From Actinomycetota bacterium (GTDB lineage Bacteria; Actinomycetota; Acidimicrobiia; Acidimicrobiales; BP-101), in the NCBI GenBank assembly GCA_030838265.1, contig JAUTXA010000236.1, positions 1 to 24,560 of the forward strand: a stretch of DNA of 24,560 nucleotides, given 5' to 3'. The notes beneath the pieces were generated by a model. That model was not told the DNA's origin, ran no database searches, and saw nothing but the letters and a program-made list of their open reading frames with translations. Shown piece by piece: positions 21,478 to 24,560 of this stretch (positions are counted from its first letter, which is position 1; each line of letters opens with the position of its first letter). The position numbers were made by a program, and so were the translations under genes.

Positions 21478-22671
21478 TCAGTGGCGGTAGTCCCGCGCCC
21501 CTCCGACCTCAGGCTCGACCTCGAGGAGGAGGCCGTCGATCCCCACGACGCGGATGACGGCGCCGGCCAAGATCGGCGTCGAGCGGTTGGTGCGGGCTCG
21601 CCACGGCGCGCCCAGAACCTCGACGGTTCCCTCCGGCGCCACGTCACCGGTCGCCACCCCGGTCTCGCCGATCATGGCTTCCCGCCCGATCGTGGGCGTC
21701 GAGAAGCGGGTGCGCAGCATCGATGGCATTCCGGCGACCATGAAGAGGGCGGTGCCCGCCACGACCGCGGCGAGGATGAGGGGCGATGCCTGCAGGCCGT
21801 GGAAGAGACGGAGGCTGCCGATGACAAAGGCGATCGTGCCCACCACCGTCCAGAACCGCGGGGCGCCGGCCTGCACATCGACGGCGTAGCCGAGCACGCC
21901 GAGCACGATCAGCACCAGCGCCCAGGGTCGGATGGGCAGGACGCCGAGCCCATAGGCCGAGAGCACGAGGCAGATGGCGCCCGTCCCCGCGGCCAGCCCG
22001 ATGCCGGCGCTGTAGAACTCGAAGACGGCGAGGAGCAGGCCCGCGGCCAGCAGGAGGTAGGAGGCGGACGGGCTGGCGACCCCGTGCAGGAGTCGGGCCA
22101 CCAGGCCGGGCTTGCCGAACACCGGGGTCACGGTCAGCTCTCGGCGCGGCGTCGAGCCCGGCGCGCTGAGGACCCGAGCGGTGTGAAGCGCCTTGCCGGC
22201 GACGACCCGTCCGTCGAGGTTGACGATGAACAGGCCGAGGGTCGGCGCTTCGAGGGACTGGCCCGGGCGCAGCGCCGTGGGCGGGACGCGGGCCTTGGGA
22301 GCCAGACCGACGACGTCGGCCGTCTCGACGATGAGGGCGGCTTGGCCGGTGGCGCGGGGATGGCCGCTGCCCCCCACCCAGACGGCGACCGGCACCGTGG
22401 CGTGGGCCAGGGCGAGGGCGACTCTGTCCATGCGGGCGTCGCTCACCACGCCACCCCGGCTGTCGAGCTGGATGACCAGAGCATCGGCGTGGTCGGCCTC
22501 GGCCTTGGCCACCGAGCGGGTGATGAAGTCGGCGTTCACCGGGTCGATGAGGCCACCGACCTGGATGACGTCGACGTGACGGGACGCGGCGGCCGACGCC
22601 TTCCCGACGAGCGGGAGGGTGAGGGCCAGCCCGAGGGCCAGGAGTGCGGTGGCTAGTCTGCGCGTCGACAT
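21478..22671 (-). CDS. NfeD-like membrane protein with degenerate ClpP-like domain
   Basis: A 397-residue protein. A signal peptide (~1-28) precedes an external ClpP/SppA-like domain (~32-165; VIQVGGLIDPVNADFITRSV, ALVIQLDSRGG, VAVWVGG...TADVVGLAPKARV). Four to five membrane helices follow (~200-315), and a C-terminal NfeD OB-fold (~333-388; MIGETGVATGDVAPEGTVEV, GAVIRVVGIDGLLLEVEP) ends the protein. This is the layout of long NfeD proteins, which work with membrane-microdomain stomatin/flotillin partners in membrane quality control. The block that should read AASAG at the catalytic Ser reads RATGQA, so protease activity is doubtful. No stomatin gene is adjacent. ATG 22671 shares the CATG tetranucleotide with the divergent Get3-like gene. 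No clear -10 was found for it. Confidence 0.82.
   Translation of the reverse strand: MSTRRLATALLALGLALTLPLVGKASAAASRHVDVIQVGGLIDPVNADFITRSVAKAEADHADALVIQLDSRGGVVSDARMDRVALALAHATVPVAVWVGGSGHPRATGQAALIVETADVVGLAPKARVPPTALRPGQSLEAPTLGLFIVNLDGRVVAGKALHTARVLSAPGSTPRRELTVTPVFGKPGLVARLLHGVASPSASYLLLAAGLLLAVFEFYSAGIGLAAGTGAICLVLSAYGLGVLPIRPWALVLIVLGVLGYAVDVQAGAPRFWTVVGTIAFVIGSLRLFHGLQASPLILAAVVAGTALFMVAGMPSMLRTRFSTPTIGREAMIGETGVATGDVAPEGTVEVLGAPWRARTNRSTPILAGAVIRVVGIDGLLLEVEPEVGGARDYRH
22654..22659 (+). promoter_or_regulatory. -10-like box for the Get3-like ATPase pair
   Basis: TAGTCT lies 10 nt before the ATG at 22670, predicting a leader of only a few bases. It sits inside the signal-peptide codons of the divergent NfeD-like gene. 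Confidence 0.4.
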
Positions 22672-23608
22672 GGATCCTGCCGGGTTCTGCTCCCAGACCC
22701 GAGTCCTCATCGTCGCCGGGAAGGGCGGGGTGGGCAAAACCACCGTGACCGCCGCCTTGGCCCGCATGGCCGCGCTGGCGGGCATGACCACCCTGATCGT
22801 CGAGCTCGAGGGCAAAAGCGGCCTGGCGACCATGTTCGGCCACGACGCGGCCCTGACCTACGAGGAGGTCGTCCTCTCGAAGGGCGGCGGACGGCGCGCC
22901 GCGGCCGACATCCGGGCCCGCACCCTGACGCCCGACGACGCCCTGGTCGAGTACCTCGAGGACCACGGCATGCGCCGGCTGTCGAAGCGGCTGATGTCGT
23001 CGGGGGCCATCGACGTGGTGGCCACCGCCGCGCCCGGGATCAAGGACATCCTCGTCCTCGGCAAGGTCAAGGCCCTCGAGCGGTCGGGCCACGCCGATCT
23101 GATCTTGGTCGACGCCCCGGCCGCGGGCCACGCCGTGACCTTCCTCACCAGCGCCCGCGGCCTGCTCGACGCCGTCACCGTCGGGCCCATCCGGACCCAG
23201 GCCCAGGAGGTCATGGAGCTGCTCACCGACGCCGACCGCAGCCAGGTCCTGCTCGTGACCTTGCCCGAGGAGACACCCGTCAACGAGGTGGTCGAGACGG
23301 CGTTCAAGCTCGAGGACCGGGTCGGCGTCTCGCTCGCCCCGCTGGTCGTCAACGGCGTCTACCCCAAGCTCGAGGGCCTCGACGGGGTTCCCCCCAACCT
23401 CGACGCCGCCGCCGCTGCCGCCCTTCGGGACGCGGCGGCGTTCCGCACCGAGCGCCAGGCCCTGCAGGCCGAGCAGGTGTCGCGGCTGGCCGAGGCCCTG
23501 CCCCTCCCCCAGCTCGAGCTGCCCTTCCTCTTCACGACCGACATCGGGCCGGCCGAGATCGACGTCCTGGCCGACGCGCTGGCCGACGCCGTGGCCAAGC
23601 TGCCGTGA
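22670..23608 (+). CDS. Get3/ArsA-like ATPase, first of a pair (BagA/Rv3679-like)
   Basis: A 312-residue SIMIBI-class ATPase. It has the deviant Walker A GKGGVGKTT (17-25), VELEGKSGLATMFG shortly after, and ILVDAPAAGHAVTFLTSARGL as the switch II block. The VELEGKSGLA segment is characteristic of the first member of the actinobacterial Get3-like pair (Rv3679 in Mycobacterium tuberculosis, as I recall it). Members have been linked to redox and glycerol-related stress rather than arsenite export, and no arsenic genes are nearby. The stop overlaps the start of the second ATPase by 4 bases, so the two are made together and may form a heterodimer. ATG 22670 is chosen over an in-frame start at 22619 because TAGTCT lies just upstream and the extension would run into the NfeD gene. 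Confidence 0.9.
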   Translation: MDPAGFCSQTRVLIVAGKGGVGKTTVTAALARMAALAGMTTLIVELEGKSGLATMFGHDAALTYEEVVLSKGGGRRAAADIRARTLTPDDALVEYLEDHGMRRLSKRLMSSGAIDVVATAAPGIKDILVLGKVKALERSGHADLILVDAPAAGHAVTFLTSARGLLDAVTVGPIRTQAQEVMELLTDADRSQVLLVTLPEETPVNEVVETAFKLEDRVGVSLAPLVVNGVYPKLEGLDGVPPNLDAAAAAALRDAAAFRTERQALQAEQVSRLAEALPLPQLELPFLFTTDIGPAEIDVLADALADAVAKLP

Positions 23609-24560
23609 GCGATCCCGCCATCGACGGCCTCGCCAACGAGCGCTCGATCGTCGTGTGCTGCGGGTCGGGCGGCGTGGGCAAGACCACGACGGCGGCGGCC
23701 ATCGCCCTCGAAGGAGCCAAGCGCGGGCGGCGGGCCTGCGTCGTCACCATCGACCCGGCCAAGCGGCTGGCCGATGCCCTGGGCCTGGCCGAGCTCACCA
23801 ACAAGCCCGGCAAGATCGACGGCCCCTGGCCGGGCGAGCTGTGGGCCCTGATGCTCGACACCAAGACCACCTTCGACGAGCTCGTCACCCGCTACTCGGC
23901 GTCACCCGAGCAGGCCCGCGGCATCCTCGACAACCGCCTGTACCGCAACATCGCCGGCGCTCTCTCCGGGACCCAGGAGTACATGGCGATGGAGAAGCTC
24001 TACGAGCTCCACGACAGCGGCGACTTCGATCTCATCGTCATCGACACACCGCCCACGAGGAACGCCCTCGATTTCCTCGATGCACCCCGTCGCCTGACCC
24101 GGTTCCTCGACAACCGCATCTTCCGGTTGCTGGTGATGCCGACGCGGGCCTACCTGAAGGCGGTCTCGTTCGCGACCCAGACCTTTCTCAAAACGGTGTC
24201 GAGGGTGGTGGGGTCAGAGGTGGTGACCGACGCCATGAACTTCTTCCAGGCTTTCGAGGGGATGGAGGAGGGGTTCCGTCTGCGAGCGCAAGCCGTGCTC
24301 GACCTGCTCTCGGAGCCGTCGACCGCATTCGTCCTCGTCGCCGCGCCGCGGCGCGATGCCGTCGAGGAGGCCCTCTACTTCGCCGGTCGCCTCGACGAGT
24401 CCGGCATCGCAGTGCAGTCGCTCGTGGTCAACCGGCTGCACCCGCGGTTCGGGGCGGGGGCGAGCGACGAGGTGATCCTGTCGCTCGAGGGGACGGAGTT
24501 CGCCCCGCTCGGGCGGAACCTGGCCGACTTCCGCCACATCGCCGAGCGCGAAGAGTCCTA
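23605..24560 (+). CDS. Get3/ArsA-like ATPase, second of a pair (BagB/Rv3680-like), 3' cut by window
   Basis: At least 318 residues, open to the window edge. Start GTG 23605 overlaps the stop of the first ATPase (GTGA). Walker A is GSGGVGKTT (20-28), followed by VVTIDPAKRLADALG, the A-loop segment of Get3, then LIVIDTPPTRNALDFLDAPRRL as switch II. A helical region (~170-250; TRAYLKAVSFATQTFLKTVSRVVG, NFFQAFEGMEEGFRLRA) corresponds to the client-binding helices of Get3, and SLVVNRLHPRF is the adenine-binding block. The family usually runs to ~380 residues, so about 60 are missing from this window. It probably pairs with the upstream ATPase. The client is unknown. Confidence 0.92.
   Translation, partial: MSDPAIDGLANERSIVVCCGSGGVGKTTTAAAIALEGAKRGRRACVVTIDPAKRLADALGLAELTNKPGKIDGPWPGELWALMLDTKTTFDELVTRYSASPEQARGILDNRLYRNIAGALSGTQEYMAMEKLYELHDSGDFDLIVIDTPPTRNALDFLDAPRRLTRFLDNRIFRLLVMPTRAYLKAVSFATQTFLKTVSRVVGSEVVTDAMNFFQAFEGMEEGFRLRAQAVLDLLSEPSTAFVLVAAPRRDAVEEALYFAGRLDESGIAVQSLVVNRLHPRFGAGASDEVILSLEGTEFAPLGRNLADFRHIAEREES

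Noticed and set aside
22670..24560. Arsenite efflux (arsA) annotation for the ATPase pair
   Set aside because: There are no arsB, arsD or arsR genes nearby, and the VELEGKSGLA segment and tandem arrangement fit the actinobacterial Get3-like pair better.

Overview
The window is GC-rich, densely packed chromosomal DNA from an actinobacterium. A WhiB protein, a GlnR-like regulator beside glutamine synthetase, a paired set of Get3-like ATPases and heavy GTG start use all point to Actinomycetota. The mix of families and the short-leader promoters make a deep lineage such as Acidimicrobiia my best guess (inference, not proven). I see no phage, insertion sequence, CRISPR array, rRNA or tRNA. No gene-free stretch exceeds 165 bases; the longest is 6420-6580, which holds a hairpin and two low-complexity tracts.

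Layout. 1-1064 (+): the 3' end of a type I glutamine synthetase, then a GlnR-like OmpR-family regulator. 3189-1138 (-): an operon encoding an unusually compact fused iron-sulfur/molybdopterin oxidoreductase, RidA and a one-helix membrane protein. 3213-4088 (+): a Tat lipoprotein with a thioredoxin-like fold. 5176-4103 (-) and 5220-6419 (+): an iron-sulfur biogenesis module, with a SufR-like regulator and an ErpA/IscA carrier divergent from an Mrp/ApbC ATPase. 13821-6581 (-): NUDIX hydrolase, metallo-beta-lactamase-fold hydrolase, a histidine-kinase-like protein lacking its phospho-accepting histidine, and a MacB-type ABC exporter (ATPase plus double permease). 13856-14791 (+): a membrane-anchored trypsin-like protein that has lost its catalytic residues. 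17064-14812 (-): a bifunctional class A penicillin-binding protein. 17138-20153 (+): selA-selB for selenocysteine insertion. 22671-20150 (-): an NfeD-like protein, a WhiB protein and an alpha/beta hydrolase. 22670-24560 (+): two Get3/ArsA-like ATPases, the second cut by the window edge.

Themes. Iron-sulfur chemistry recurs (SufR-like, ErpA, Mrp, 2Fe-2S oxidoreductase, WhiB). Several proteins keep a fold but lack the expected catalytic or phosphorylation residue: the kinase, the trypsin-like protein, the GlnR-like receiver, the Mrp CxxC and the NfeD protease-like domain. At least nine genes have a TANNNT-like -10 hexamer 6-8 nt before the start codon, which predicts leaderless mRNAs. Four divergent gene pairs use such promoters in gaps of 23 to 73 bp, and in one pair the two -10 boxes physically overlap. 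RidA, a metallo-beta-lactamase-fold protein, NUDIX, WhiB, the Get3 pair and a class A PBP recall the Rv3671c-Rv3682 neighbourhood of Mycobacterium tuberculosis, here rearranged (from memory).
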